Assembly: GCA_036270655.1 (NCBI GenBank)
Contig: DATBCD010000025.1
Location: 1 to 64,000 of the forward strand
Source of the DNA: VBCK01 sp036270655
Lineage (GTDB): Bacteria; Pseudomonadota; Gammaproteobacteria; Burkholderiales; Burkholderiaceae_F
Direction of reading: 5' to 3'
Length of the DNA stretch: 64,000 nucleotides
The notes beneath the pieces were generated by a model, which worked only from the letters and a program-made list of their open reading frames with translations, had not been told where the DNA came from and ran no database searches. The position numbers and the translations under genes are program-made. Below are positions 1 to 9,436 of this stretch, one piece after another. Numbering within the stretch: the stretch's first letter is position 1; each line of letters opens with the position of its first letter.

Positions 1-3000
1 CGCTTCGCGGCGCACCCGGTCGACCTGAAGGGCAATAACGAGCTGCTGCAACTGACGCGCCCCGAGGTGCTCGAGCGCATTCACGGCCAGTATCTGGCGG
101 CGGGCGCGGACATCGTCGAGACCAATACGTTCGGCGCGAACCGCATCGCGCAGGCCGATTACCGGCTCGGCGACCTGGCCTACGAAATGAATCTGGAAGC
201 GGCGCGCATCGCGCGCCGGGCGTGCGAGCGCTATGCCTCGGATCAGGCGCCGCGCTTCGTGGCCGGCGCGTTCGGGCCGACTCCGCGCACAGCGTCGATC
301 TCGCCCGAGGTCAACGACCCGGGCGCGCGCAACGTCACCTTCGACGAGCTGGTTGCCGCCTACGGCGAACAGGCGCGGGGTCTACTGGACGGCGGGGTCG
401 ACCTGCTGCTGATCGAGACGATTTTCGACACGCTGAACGCGAAGGCCGCCATTTTCGCGATCGAGCAGGAGCTCGACCGCCGCGCCTCGCGCGTGCCGCT
501 GATCATCTCGGGCACCGTGACCGACGCCTCGGGTCGGGTGCTGTCCGGACAGACGGTCGAGGCCTTCTGGAACTCGGTGCGGCATGCGCGCCCGCTCGCT
601 GTGGGCATCAACTGCGCGCTGGGCGCGGCGCTGATGCGCCCGTACATCGAGGAGCTGTCGGCCAAGGCCGACGTGTTCGTCAGCGTGTACCCGAACGCGG
701 GACTGCCGAACCCGATGTCGGACACGGGTTTCGACGAAACGCCGCAGATCACCTCCTGCCTGCTGGAAGAGTTTGCGCGCAGCGGCTTTGTGAACATCGT
801 CGGCGGCTGCTGCGGCACGACGCCCGAGCACATCCGCGCGGTCGCCCGCTGCGTATCGGGCCTGGCCCCGCGCAAGCCCCCGGTGATCGAGCAGCGCCTG
901 CGGCTGGCCGGCCTGGAGCCGTTGAACATCGGGCCCGACACGCTGTTCGTCAACGTGGGCGAGCGCACCAACGTGACGGGCTCGCGCCAGTTCGCGCGCC
1001 TGATCCTGAACAATCGGTTCGAGGAAGCCGTCGCGGTCGCGCGCCAGCAGGTCGACAGCGGCGCCCAGATGATCGACGTGAACATGGACGAGGCGATGCT
1101 GGACTCGGCCGAGGCGATGCGGCGGTTCCTGAACCTGATCGCCTCCGAGCCCGACATCGCGCGGGTTCCGGTGATGATCGACAGCTCCAAGTGGAGCGTG
1201 ATCGAAGCGGGCCTGAAGTGCGTGCAGGGCAAGTGCATCGTCAATTCGATCTCGCTGAAGGAAGGCGAGGCCGAATTTCTGCGGCAGGCGCGGCTGGCGA
1301 GGCGCTACGGAGCCGCCGTGATCGTGATGGCCTTCGACGAGCAGGGTCAGGCCGACACGTTCGAGCGCCGCGTGGCGATCTGCCACCGCTGCTACGAGCT
1401 GCTAACCGGCCAGGCGGGCTTCGCCGCCGAAGACATCGTGTTCGACCCGAACATCTTCGCGATCGCCACCGGCATCGAGGAGCACACCCGCTACGCGGTC
1501 GACTTCATCCGCGCGGTGCACTGGATCCGCCACCACCTGCCGGGCACGCATTGCAGCGGCGGCGTATCCAACGTGTCGTTCTCGTTCCGCGGCAACGACC
1601 ACGTGCGCGAGGCGATCCACACGGTGTTCCTGTACCACGCCATCCGCGCGGGCCTGACCATGGGGATCGTCAACGCCGGCCAGCTGGGCGTGTATGAAGA
1701 CATCGAGCCGCAGCTGCGCGAGCTGGTCGAGGACGTGGTGCTGGACCGGCGGCCCGATGCCGGCGAACGGCTGGTTCAGTTCGCCGAGGGGCTGAAGAAG
1801 GAGGGGCGCGTGCGCGAGGAGGACCTGGCCTGGCGCCAGGCTCCGGTCGCGCAGCGTCTGGCCCACGCGCTGGTGCACGGCATCACCCAGTACGTGCTGG
1901 AGGACACCGAGGCGGCGCGGCAGGAAGTCGAAGCGCGCGGCGGGCGCCCGATCGAAGTGATCGAGGGTCCGTTGATGGACGGCATGAACATCGTCGGCGA
2001 CCTGTTCGGCGCCGGCAAGATGTTCCTGCCGCAGGTGGTCAAGTCCGCCCGCGTGATGAAGCAGGCGGTGGCGCACCTGGTGCCGTTCATCGAGGCGCAG
2101 AAGGCGGCGGAGGGCGGCGAGGCTCCGGCCCGGCACAAGGTCGTGATCGCGACCGTCAAAGGGGACGTGCACGACATCGGCAAGAACATCGTGGGCGTGG
2201 TGCTCCAGTGCAACAACTTCGAGGTGATCAATCTGGGGGTGATGGTGCCCGCCGAGAAGATCCTGCAGACCGCGCGCGAATGCGGCGCGACGATGATCGG
2301 CCTGAGCGGCTTGATCACGCCGTCGCTGGAGGAAATGGCGCACGTGGCGCGCGAGATGAAGCGGCAGGGCTTCTCGATCCCGCTGCTGATCGGGGGGGCG
2401 ACCACCTCGCGCGTGCACACGGCCGTGAAGATCGCGCCGCACTACGACGGCGCGGTCGTCTATGTTTCGGATGCCAGCCGCTCGGTCTCGGTATGCCAGG
2501 CGCTGGTTTCACCGAACCAGTCGGCCCGGTTTCTGTCCGATCTGCAGTCGGAGTACGTGCGGGTACGCGAGCAGCACGCCAGCCGGCGCGGCCCCGAGAT
2601 CATTTCGCTGGCCAGGGCGCGCGCCAACGCGACCCGGATCGAGTGGAGCGGCTACCGGCCTGCGCGGCCGACTTTCCTGGGCCGGCGCGCCATGCGCAAC
2701 GTGGATCTGGCACAGGTGGCTCGCTACATCGACTGGGGTCCGTTGCTGCAGACCTGGGACCTGGCCGGGCCGTATCCGAAGATCCTGGACGACCCGCTGG
2801 TCGGGCCGCAGGCGCGCGCGCTGCTGGCGGACGCGCGCGCTCTGCTCGACCAGGTGATCGCCGGGCGGTGGCTTTCCGCGCATGCGGTGGTGGGCCTTTA
2901 CCCGGCCAACTCGGTGGGCGACGACATCGAGATCTACGGGGACGAATCGCGCGACGAACCGACGATGATCTGGTACGGCCTGCGCCAGCAGACGGCCAAG

Positions 3001-3579
3001 CCGGTGATCGACGGCGTGCCGAACCCGAACCGGGCCCTGGCCGACTTCGTCGCACCGAAGGATTCGGGGGTGGCCGATTACGTCGGGATGTTCGCCGTGA
3101 CCGCGGGCATCGGACTGGAGCAGCACGAAAAGCGTCTCGCAGGCGAGCACGATGACTACAACGTGATCATGCTCAAGGCCCTGGCCGACCGGCTGGCCGA
3201 GGCGCTGGCCGAGTTCATGCACGAGCGGGTGCGCCGCGAGCTGTGGGGCTACGCGTCGGCCGAGCGGCTGGATCAGGAGCAACTGATCGCCGAGGAATAC
3301 CAGGGCATCCGGCCCGCTCCGGGCTATCCGGCGTGTCCGGAGCACTCGGTGAAGCGGCGGCTGTTCGAGGTTCTGGACGCGGAGCAGATCGGGATGGAGC
3401 TCACCGAGAACTTCGCGATGACGCCGGCCTCCTCGGTGGCGGGCTTTTATATCGCACATCCGCAGGCGCGTTACTTCAACGTCGGACCGATCGGCCGCGA
3501 CCAGCTGGAGGATCTGGCGCGCCGGCGTGCCGTCGAACCCTCCGAGCTGGAGCGCTGGCTGGCGCCGAGCCTCAGCTGA
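1..3579 (+). CDS. metH: Cobalamin-dependent methionine synthase, 5' end missing
   Basis: Transfers a methyl group from 5-methyltetrahydrofolate via cobalamin to homocysteine, giving methionine in the cytoplasm. The frame is open from the first base, so the gene starts left of the window; about 1192 residues are present against roughly 1230 for the E. coli enzyme. Numbering from base 1, the homocysteine domain has zinc cysteines at about 205, 270 and 271 (GGCCGTTP). The pterin domain begins near FVNVGERTNVTGS, the cobalamin-ligand His is at about 724 (DVHDIGKN), and the SAM-binding reactivation domain carries RPAPGYP at about 1104-1110. All four modules are intact. Any B12 riboswitch would lie outside the window. 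Other methionine genes here are metX and metW, 18 kb downstream. Confidence 0.97.
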   Translation, partial: RFAAHPVDLKGNNELLQLTRPEVLERIHGQYLAAGADIVETNTFGANRIAQADYRLGDLAYEMNLEAARIARRACERYASDQAPRFVAGAFGPTPRTASISPEVNDPGARNVTFDELVAAYGEQARGLLDGGVDLLLIETIFDTLNAKAAIFAIEQELDRRASRVPLIISGTVTDASGRVLSGQTVEAFWNSVRHARPLAVGINCALGAALMRPYIEELSAKADVFVSVYPNAGLPNPMSDTGFDETPQITSCLLEEFARSGFVNIVGGCCGTTPEHIRAVARCVSGLAPRKPPVIEQRLRLAGLEPLNIGPDTLFVNVGERTNVTGSRQFARLILNNRFEEAVAVARQQVDSGAQMIDVNMDEAMLDSAEAMRRFLNLIASEPDIARVPVMIDSSKWSVIEAGLKCVQGKCIVNSISLKEGEAEFLRQARLARRYGAAVIVMAFDEQGQADTFERRVAICHRCYELLTGQAGFAAEDIVFDPNIFAIATGIEEHTRYAVDFIRAVHWIRHHLPGTHCSGGVSNVSFSFRGNDHVREAIHTVFLYHAIRAGLTMGIVNAGQLGVYEDIEPQLRELVEDVVLDRRPDAGERLVQFAEGLKKEGRVREEDLAWRQAPVAQRLAHALVHGITQYVLEDTEAARQEVEARGGRPIEVIEGPLMDGMNIVGDLFGAGKMFLPQVVKSARVMKQAVAHLVPFIEAQKAAEGGEAPARHKVVIATVKGDVHDIGKNIVGVVLQCNNFEVINLGVMVPAEKILQTARECGATMIGLSGLITPSLEEMAHVAREMKRQGFSIPLLIGGATTSRVHTAVKIAPHYDGAVVYVSDASRSVSVCQALVSPNQSARFLSDLQSEYVRVREQHASRRGPEIISLARARANATRIEWSGYRPARPTFLGRRAMRNVDLAQVARYIDWGPLLQTWDLAGPYPKILDDPLVGPQARALLADARALLDQVIAGRWLSAHAVVGLYPANSVGDDIEIYGDESRDEPTMIWYGLRQQTAKPVIDGVPNPNRALADFVAPKDSGVADYVGMFAVTAGIGLEQHEKRLAGEHDDYNVIMLKALADRLAEALAEFMHERVRRELWGYASAERLDQEQLIAEEYQGIRPAPGYPACPEHSVKRRLFEVLDAEQIGMELTENFAMTPASSVAGFYIAHPQARYFNVGPIGRDQLEDLARRRAVEPSELERWLAPSLS

Positions 3580-3707
3580 TGCTGACGCTGAGAAAGCTGG
3601 TCGAGGCACACCAGAGTTGACCACGCCCGTCTCTGCGGCGGCGCTCTCGGGGCGGGCTCGCCGGCGCCGGCCGCCCCCCATGGCGGTCTGAACGAGCCGC
3701 GGTCGCG

Positions 3708-4262
3708 ATGCAGGTCTTCCTGATATCCGCGGTCGCGATCGCCATCAACGAGGTCGGCGACAAGACCCAGCTGCTCGCAATCGTGCTGGCGGCGCGCTTC
3801 AAGCGGCCGTGGGCCATCCTGACGGCGATCGGGGTGGCGACACTGGTCAACCACGCGGTGGCCGGCACCGTCGGAGTGTTGTTACGTCACATGCTGCGCC
3901 CCGACCTTTTACGCGTGTGCCTGGGCATCTCCTTCCTGGTGGCGGCGGCGTGGGCGCTGAAGCCGGATCGCCTGGACCAGGCCCCGAAGGCCATCGGGAA
4001 CGCCCGCGCGTTCGCGGTGACGCTGGTCAGTTTCTTCATCGCCGAGATCGGCGACAAGACGCAGCTGGCCACCGTGATGCTGGCCGCCAGGTACCCTTCG
4101 CTGCTTGCCGTGGTGGCAGGCACCACGACGGGCATGCTGCTGGCCAATGTGCCGGCGGTTTTTCTCGGGCACGTCGCATCCGACCGCATTCCGTTCAAGG
4201 CGGTGCGGATCGTGGCGGCTGTGGTGTTTGCTGCTCTGGGCGCGGTCACGCTGATTGGATAA
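3708..4262 (+). CDS. Gdt1/TMEM165 family (UPF0016) cation exporter
   Basis: A 184-residue inner-membrane protein with about six hydrophobic segments. It has the family's duplicated signature, E-x-G-D-K-T-Q, once in each half (EVGDKTQLLA near residue 12 and EIGDKTQLAT near 111). The family exports Mn2+ (MneA type) or exchanges Ca2+/Mn2+ for protons, and the acidic motifs form the cation site. The ATG start directly precedes the first membrane segment. The gene is 128 bp after metH on the same strand and is followed by a palindromic repeat. I looked for a yybP-ykoY manganese riboswitch in the 128-bp gap and did not recognise one. The substrate is inferred from the family. Confidence 0.85.
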   Translation: MQVFLISAVAIAINEVGDKTQLLAIVLAARFKRPWAILTAIGVATLVNHAVAGTVGVLLRHMLRPDLLRVCLGISFLVAAAWALKPDRLDQAPKAIGNARAFAVTLVSFFIAEIGDKTQLATVMLAARYPSLLAVVAGTTTGMLLANVPAVFLGHVASDRIPFKAVRIVAAVVFAALGAVTLIG

Positions 4263-4300
4263 CCCTCTCCCCCGCCCCTCTCCCGCAAGCGGGAGAGGGG
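4263..4300 (+). repeat. REP-like palindrome, copy 1
   Basis: A pyrimidine-rich head (CCCTCTCCCCCG) is followed by a perfect 12-bp stem (4275-4286 with 4289-4300) and a two-base centre. The same head and stem recur near 18139-18282, 27345 and 38805. It sits just past the stop of the Gdt1 gene, a usual place for REP elements, and may also act as a transcript-end structure. Confidence 0.75.
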
Positions 4301-4393
4301 AGGTAGAGGTCCGCGACCTCGCAAGTGTGAAAAGGCACCTAAGGGTCCCATCTCCCGCTCGCGCGGCAATCGGGACCTGCTGATTGCGCAGGC

Positions 4394-5590
4394 TCACGCC
4401 ATCTGCAGCGGCAGCGTCATCTGCGGTTCGCGTCCCGACACGACGGTCCGGTTGCGTCCCTGTTTCTTCGCCACCAGCAGCGCCCGGTCCGCTCGCGCCA
4501 GCAGCTGCTGAGGCGATTCGTGCTGCTCCCAGGTTGCGACGCCGGCGGAAAACGTCTGCCGGTCCGGCATCAGCGGCCGCAGGCGCTCGATCAGCTGGCA
4601 GGCCGCGTCGGCGTCGCAGGCGGGCAGCACCAGCGTGAATTCCTCCCCACCGTAGCGCGCCAGCAGATCGGTTGGCCGCAGCTGGCGCCGCCAGGCCTGG
4701 GCCGCGTTTCGCAGCAACGAATCGCCGGCACCGTGACCGCGCCGATCGTTGTAGCGCTTGAAGTGATCCAGGTCGAGCATCACCACCGTCAGTTCCAGAC
4801 CGGTGCGGCGCGCCCGCGCCAGCTCGATCACCAACCCCTCGTCCAGCCCACGCCGGTTCGTGATTCCGGTCAGTCCGTCCTCGCGCGCCATTTTATCCAG
4901 CGCAGCCACCTCGTCCCGGCTGGCCGCCTGCGAACGCAATATCAGCACGCCGAACAGGGTTCCAAACGAAACCGCGAGCAGCACCGCCATCGCCAGCGTG
5001 TAACGCGCGATCAGGTTCAGGAACCGGCTGCGCTCGGTGGTTTTCAGGGCGCGCGCCGAGACCGATGCGCTCAGCGAATCCAGCGATGCCGCGACGGCCT
5101 CGAATTGCCTCCAGTACCGGGCTGGCTCGATCGCCACGGCACCCGGCGACGCTTGTGCCGCGGACGCCGCGATGGCAGCAAGTCCCGACTCGACCTGCTG
5201 CAGATTGCCACGCTCCTCGGCGGTCAGCGGCACTTCCCCGATCCGGTCGATCTGCCGGCTGATCTGCGCCAGTTGGCTGGCGCCGCGGTCGCGCTCCAGC
5301 CGGATCTGGTTGTCAGCTCCCGGCGCGGCCGGAAGCTCCGAGGCCAGCCGGGCCTGCTGTCGCGCCAGCTGCGAGGCCAGCCGATGCGCGTCCAGCGCCC
5401 TTTGGGCGATCGAAAGGGCCTGCTGGTAGCTCGACTCGACTTCCTCGTTCAGCTGCACTTCCATCAGCAGCACCAGCGTCGCCAACAGCATCATCGCCAG
5501 CGCCAGCGCGCCGATCAGCACCTGGCGGCGAAACCGCCTGCGAACCACCTTCGAATCGATCGGCGCGGTCGCCGCGGGCGTCACGACCAT
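4394..5590 (-). CDS. Membrane-bound diguanylate cyclase (GGDEF)
   Basis: Makes cyclic di-GMP from two GTP. Of its 398 residues, 23-44 form a first membrane helix, about 45-195 a mostly helical periplasmic sensor region (no named domain recognised), and 196-218 a second membrane helix. The C-terminal GGDEF domain has GGEEF at 314-318. An inhibitory I-site, R305-x-x-D308, lies five residues upstream as in PleD-type enzymes, so product feedback is expected. It follows the DUF1840 gene by 25 bp on the same strand, so the two may be cotranscribed. No EAL domain is present. The ligand sensed outside the membrane cannot be told from sequence. Confidence 0.92.
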   Translation of the reverse strand: MVVTPAATAPIDSKVVRRRFRRQVLIGALALAMMLLATLVLLMEVQLNEEVESSYQQALSIAQRALDAHRLASQLARQQARLASELPAAPGADNQIRLERDRGASQLAQISRQIDRIGEVPLTAEERGNLQQVESGLAAIAASAAQASPGAVAIEPARYWRQFEAVAASLDSLSASVSARALKTTERSRFLNLIARYTLAMAVLLAVSFGTLFGVLILRSQAASRDEVAALDKMAREDGLTGITNRRGLDEGLVIELARARRTGLELTVVMLDLDHFKRYNDRRGHGAGDSLLRNAAQAWRRQLRPTDLLARYGGEEFTLVLPACDADAACQLIERLRPLMPDRQTFSAGVATWEQHESPQQLLARADRALLVAKKQGRNRTVVSGREPQMTLPLQMA

Positions 5591-5615
5591 CGCCGATTGC
5601 GCGCGTGGTGCGCGA

Positions 5616-5954
5616 TCAGATGCCCCATGTGACGTCCACCTGCCTGCGCTGGGCCGCGCGCAGCATCTCGATCAGCGGAAAGGCGCGCTGGGCGAGCGTG
5701 ATCGGCATCAGTCGTTCGCCGTGGGCGTCGCCGGTACGCTCGTCCGATTCCCGCTCTTCGCGCTGCCGGCGCAGCTCCGTTTTCTCCTGCTCGACTGCGT
5801 CCGTCAGCCGATTCAGCGCGTCGGGCACTTCGTCAGCACGGATCACGCCCCGTTCGGCATCGGCCTTGCCGATGATCTGCAGCAGGCGCCGCGCCGTCTC
5901 GGCGAACATGAAAATTTCGGCCGCGGCCTTGGATCGAAAGACAACCAGCGCCAT
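5616..5954 (-). CDS. DUF1840 family protein
   Basis: A 112-residue cytoplasmic protein of the DUF1840 family, which is largely confined to betaproteobacteria; its function is unknown. The characteristic N-terminus (MALVVFRSKAA) fixes the start at 5954. The reading frame stays open further upstream to 6242, but that extension overlaps the divergent bTHX gene and does not resemble the family. The middle of the protein is a charged, probably helical stretch rich in Glu and Arg. It is the first gene of a two-gene leftward unit with the diguanylate cyclase. Confidence 0.82.
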   Translation of the reverse strand: MALVVFRSKAAAEIFMFAETARRLLQIIGKADAERGVIRADEVPDALNRLTDAVEQEKTELRRQREERESDERTGDAHGERLMPITLAQRAFPLIEMLRAAQRRQVDVTWGI

Positions 5955-6044
5955 CGCGTGGCTCCGTATTGCGCAGAGGTGATTCTGGCAGAAGGATCCG
6001 AATAGAATAGGTTCCGTCGGCAACGGATTTCGGGGAGAGCGGTG

Positions 6045-6176
6045 ATGGGAAAGGGTGATCTGCGCACGCGGCGCGGCAAGATCTACAACGGCAGCTACGG
6101 CAAGAGGCGGCCGCATCGTGCCCCGAAGAAGACCGCCGAACAGAGGCCGCCCGTCCGCCGCCCGCCCTCGGCGTGA
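6045..6176 (+). CDS. Small ribosomal protein bTHX (30S THX family)
   Basis: A 43-residue, very basic protein starting MGKGDLRTRRGKIYNGSYGK. This matches the THX family, which binds near the head of the 30S subunit in Thermus and has short homologues in many Gram-negative bacteria. The conserved core is the first 25 residues; the remaining 18 are a Pro/Arg-rich tail. The ATG at 6045 has a purine-rich ribosome site (GGGAGAG) about six bases upstream. The gene is divergent from the DUF1840 gene across 90 bp. It is easily missed because of its length. Confidence 0.85.
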   Translation: MGKGDLRTRRGKIYNGSYGKRRPHRAPKKTAEQRPPVRRPPSA

Positions 6177-6210
6177 CCTTCCGACCTGAGTGACGCACTT
6201 TCGGACCCCG

Positions 6211-7731
6211 ATGGGCAAACCCGAGCCGAACCTGGCCGACATCGTTCACTGGATCGGGGGCCGTTTCGACTCCGGCGACCCCGGCGCGCGCGCCGGCGAC
6301 GTGTTCGATCCGGCCCGTGGCCAGACCGTGGCGCGAGTCCGCATGGCCGGCCAGCGGGAGGTCGATGCGGCGGTGGGCGCCGCGCGCCGGGCGTTCGAGT
6401 CCTGGTCGCAGCTCCCGGTGGGCCGCCGGGCGCGGGTGATGTTCCGCTTCCGCGAGCTGGTCGAGCAGCGCCAGCAGGCGCTGGCGCAGGCGATCACGCG
6501 CGAGCAAGGCAAGCTGATGTCGGACGCCGTGGGGGAAGTCGCGCGCGGCCTCGAGGTCGTCGAGTTCGCGGCCGGCATCCCGCAGCTGCTCAAAGGCGAG
6601 CATTCCGATCAGGTGGCCGCCGGCGTCGATCAGTTTTCGTTGCGCCAGCCGGTGGGCGTGGTGGCGGGCATCACGCCGTTCAATTTTCCGGCGATGGTGC
6701 CGATGTGGATGTTTCCGCTGGCGATCGCTTGCGGCAACGGGTTCGTGTTGAAGCCGTCCGAGCGCGATCCGTCGGCGTCGCTGTTGCTGGCGCAGTGGTT
6801 GACCGAAGCCGGGCTGCCCGACGGCGTATTCAATGTGGTTCAGGGCGACAAGGAGGCGGTCGACGCCCTGCTGCGGCATCCTGACGTAGCGGCGGTCAGC
6901 TTTGTCGGATCCACCCGGGTCGCCGAAACGATCCGCTCGGAGGGCGTCCGCCACGGCAAGCGGGTCCAGGCCCTGGGCGGGGCCAAGAACCACATGGTGG
7001 TGCTGCCGGATGCCGATCTGAACCAGGTGGTCGACGCGGCGATCGGTTCGTCCTACGGCGCTGCCGGTGAGCGTTGCATGGCGGTGTCGGTGATCGTCGC
7101 GGTCGGCTCCGCCGCCGATGCCCTGGTGCCGCGCCTGGCCGATCGCGCACGCGCTCTGCGCGTGGGCGACGGATCGGACCCCGCCAGCGAGATGGGACCT
7201 CTGATCACCGCAGCCCACCGGGCTTCGGTCGAGGCGCACGTGCAGTCCGGGGTCGAGCAAGGCGCGCAGCTGGTGGTCGATGGGCGGGGCGTGTGCGTGC
7301 CCGGACGGGAGCAGGGCTTCTTTCTGGGCGCCTGCCTGTTCGATCACGTGCGTCCGCAGATGCGGATCTATCGAGACGAGATCTTCGGTCCGGTGCTGTC
7401 GGTGGTGCGGGTTCCGGATCTGGCCGCGGCGCTGGCACTGGTCAACGCCCACGACTACGGCAACGGTGCGGCCCTGTTCACGCGCGACGGCGCCAGCGCA
7501 CGCTCGTTCGCCCGGCACGTGCAGGCCGGAATGGTCGGCATCAACGTGCCGATTCCGGTGCCGATGGCCTTTTATTCGTTCGGGGGCTGGAAACGCAGCC
7601 TGTTCGGCGAGGCGCACGCCTACGGCATGGAGGCGGTGCGCTTCTACACCCGATACAAAGCCGTCATGCAGCGCTGGCCGGATGCGGGCAGCAAGGGTCC
7701 CGAGTTCTCGTTTCCACCGTCAGGCGGCTGA
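6211..7731 (+). CDS. mmsA: CoA-acylating methylmalonate-semialdehyde dehydrogenase
   Basis: Oxidises methylmalonate or malonate semialdehyde with NAD+ and CoA to propionyl- or acetyl-CoA, in valine and pyrimidine breakdown and inositol catabolism. With the ATG at 6211 the protein has 506 residues, near the family's usual 500. It opens LADIVHWIGGRF, has the NAD-binding stretch GITPFNFPAMVP, and carries the catalytic cysteine C289 in GAAGERCMA. That flanking sequence is typical of MmsA rather than of generic aldehyde dehydrogenases. A GTG at 6190 would add seven residues and cannot be excluded. No mmsB or valine-pathway gene adjoins it. Confidence 0.92.
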   Translation: MGKPEPNLADIVHWIGGRFDSGDPGARAGDVFDPARGQTVARVRMAGQREVDAAVGAARRAFESWSQLPVGRRARVMFRFRELVEQRQQALAQAITREQGKLMSDAVGEVARGLEVVEFAAGIPQLLKGEHSDQVAAGVDQFSLRQPVGVVAGITPFNFPAMVPMWMFPLAIACGNGFVLKPSERDPSASLLLAQWLTEAGLPDGVFNVVQGDKEAVDALLRHPDVAAVSFVGSTRVAETIRSEGVRHGKRVQALGGAKNHMVVLPDADLNQVVDAAIGSSYGAAGERCMAVSVIVAVGSAADALVPRLADRARALRVGDGSDPASEMGPLITAAHRASVEAHVQSGVEQGAQLVVDGRGVCVPGREQGFFLGACLFDHVRPQMRIYRDEIFGPVLSVVRVPDLAAALALVNAHDYGNGAALFTRDGASARSFARHVQAGMVGINVPIPVPMAFYSFGGWKRSLFGEAHAYGMEAVRFYTRYKAVMQRWPDAGSKGPEFSFPPSGG

Positions 7732-7751
7732 AGCGGTTTTCCGAAGCCGGC

Positions 7752-9281
7752 TCAGGTTTCCCGCAGGGAACGCCGATATTGAATCGCTTCGCCCACGTGC
7801 TCGGTCGATAGCTCCTCGACGGCAGCCAGGTCGGCGATCGTGCGCGCCACTTTCAGCACCCGGTGATAGGCGCGCGCGGACCAGCCCAGGCGCGTGCTGG
7901 CCGCGTGCAACAACTGCTTGACCGACCCGGTCGCGTGGGTCATGCGTTCGATCTCGGCCGCCTGCAGTTCGTCGTTGCGCTTGCCCTGGCGGTTGAGCGC
8001 TATCTCATAGGCACGCGCGACCCGCTCGGCCAGGTAACGGGTCGGCGTGCCGTCGGGCAGCGAAACGAGCTCGTCCTCGGACAGGGACGGCACCTCGACC
8101 CGCATGTCGATCCGATCCAGCAGGGGACCGCTGATGCGGTCCTGGTAACGCGCCACCATCTCCGGCGTGCAGCGGCAGGCGATCGTCTTGTGACCGAAGT
8201 AGCCGCAGGGGCACGGATTCATCGCCGCCAGCAGTTGAAAGTGGGCCGGGTAGTCGACGTGGCGCGACGCGCGCGCGATCGTGATCCGGCCCGTCTCCAG
8301 CGGCTCGCGCATCACTTCGAGCACACGGCGGTCGAATTCGGGCAGCTCGTCCAGAAAAAGGACGCCGCAATGGGCCAGCGAGATCTCGCCCGGCATCGGG
8401 TTGCTGCCGCCGCCGACCAGCGCGATCGCGCTGGCCGTGTGGTGCGGAGCACGGAACATCCGGGTGGCCCAGCGTTGCGGAGCGAACTGACCGACCAGAC
8501 TCAGCACCGCCGCCGACTCGAGCGCCTCCTCGGGGCTCATCGGCGGCAGCAGCCCGGCAAACCGCTGGGCCAGCATCGACTTGCCAGTGCCCGGCGGACC
8601 GACCATCAGGACGCTGTGGCCCCCGGCCGCAGCAATCTCGAGCGCCCGCTTGGCGGCGACCTGTCCTTTGACATCGAAGAAATCCGGATACGACGGGGGC
8701 GTCAGCCGCACGGTCGCAAAATGAGGCTCGATCCGTCTGGCCTGCTGATCTCCGCCCTCGTTGTTCAAGTGAGCCACTACATCGAGCAGCGTACGGGCGG
8801 GGAAGATCGGAATGTCCGAGACCAGCGATGCCTCGTCCGCGTTGTCCAAGGGCAGGATGAATCCGCGCGGGTAGCGGTTCGCGGCGCTCTTGGACACTGC
8901 GAACGTCATCGCGAGTGTCCCGAGTATCGGGCGCAGTTCGCCCGACAGCGACAGCTCGCCGGCGAACTCGAAACGCTCGAGCGCCCGGGACGGCACCTGC
9001 CCGGTCGCGGCCAGGATTCCGATGGCGATGGGAAGATCGAAGCGGCCCGATTCCTTGGGAAGGTCCGCCGGGGCCAGGTTCACCGTAATGCGCCGGGACG
9101 GAAAATCGAAGCGACAGTTCTGCAGCGCAGCGCGAACCCGTTCCCGCGCCTCCTTGACCTCCGTCTCCGGCAGCCCCACGAGCGTGAATGAGGGAAGCCC
9201 ATTGGCCAGATGCACTTCGACCGTGACCTCGGGAGCGAACATCCCGGACAGCGCACGGCTTCGAACGACGGCGAGGGTCAT
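7752..9281 (-). CDS. comM: YifB/ComM-type Mg-chelatase-like AAA+ ATPase
   Basis: A 509-residue protein of the ComM family, which in Vibrio and Acinetobacter acts as a branch-migration helicase in natural transformation. The order is an N-terminal ChlI domain (MTLAVVRSRAL to about 180), an AAA+ core with Walker A GPPGTGKS at 228-235 and Walker B LFLDE at 308-312, and a cysteine group (C357, C359, C369, C371) typical of the family. The start at 9281 matches the conserved N-terminus; the frame continues upstream to 9383 without family resemblance. It is convergent with mmsA, with 20 bp between them. Presence of the gene alone does not prove competence. Confidence 0.93.
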   Translation of the reverse strand: MTLAVVRSRALSGMFAPEVTVEVHLANGLPSFTLVGLPETEVKEARERVRAALQNCRFDFPSRRITVNLAPADLPKESGRFDLPIAIGILAATGQVPSRALERFEFAGELSLSGELRPILGTLAMTFAVSKSAANRYPRGFILPLDNADEASLVSDIPIFPARTLLDVVAHLNNEGGDQQARRIEPHFATVRLTPPSYPDFFDVKGQVAAKRALEIAAAGGHSVLMVGPPGTGKSMLAQRFAGLLPPMSPEEALESAAVLSLVGQFAPQRWATRMFRAPHHTASAIALVGGGSNPMPGEISLAHCGVLFLDELPEFDRRVLEVMREPLETGRITIARASRHVDYPAHFQLLAAMNPCPCGYFGHKTIACRCTPEMVARYQDRISGPLLDRIDMRVEVPSLSEDELVSLPDGTPTRYLAERVARAYEIALNRQGKRNDELQAAEIERMTHATGSVKQLLHAASTRLGWSARAYHRVLKVARTIADLAAVEELSTEHVGEAIQYRRSLRET

Positions 9282-9436
9282 TGCGCACGACAGGCAGAGT
9301 GGTGCCGATTCTACGGGGGCGGCCCCGATGGCAACATGGCCGATCCGACACGCTGATGCATCAAAGGACGCCATTTGCGACAATCCAGGAGGTCTGTAGG
9401 GTAGTCGCTGGTGACCGAGGGGCTGGACCGGGCGAA

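Noticed and set aside
222..1697. Second plus-strand frame inside metH
   Set aside because: An Arg/Ala/Gly-rich translation in the +2 frame of a well-conserved enzyme; not a gene.
3580..3707. Possible manganese (yybP-ykoY) riboswitch before the Gdt1-family gene
   Set aside because: The expected conserved loops were not recognised in this 128-bp gap.
5955..6242. N-terminal extension of the DUF1840 protein
   Set aside because: It would run antisense through the bTHX gene and has no similarity to the family; the start at 5954 is conserved.
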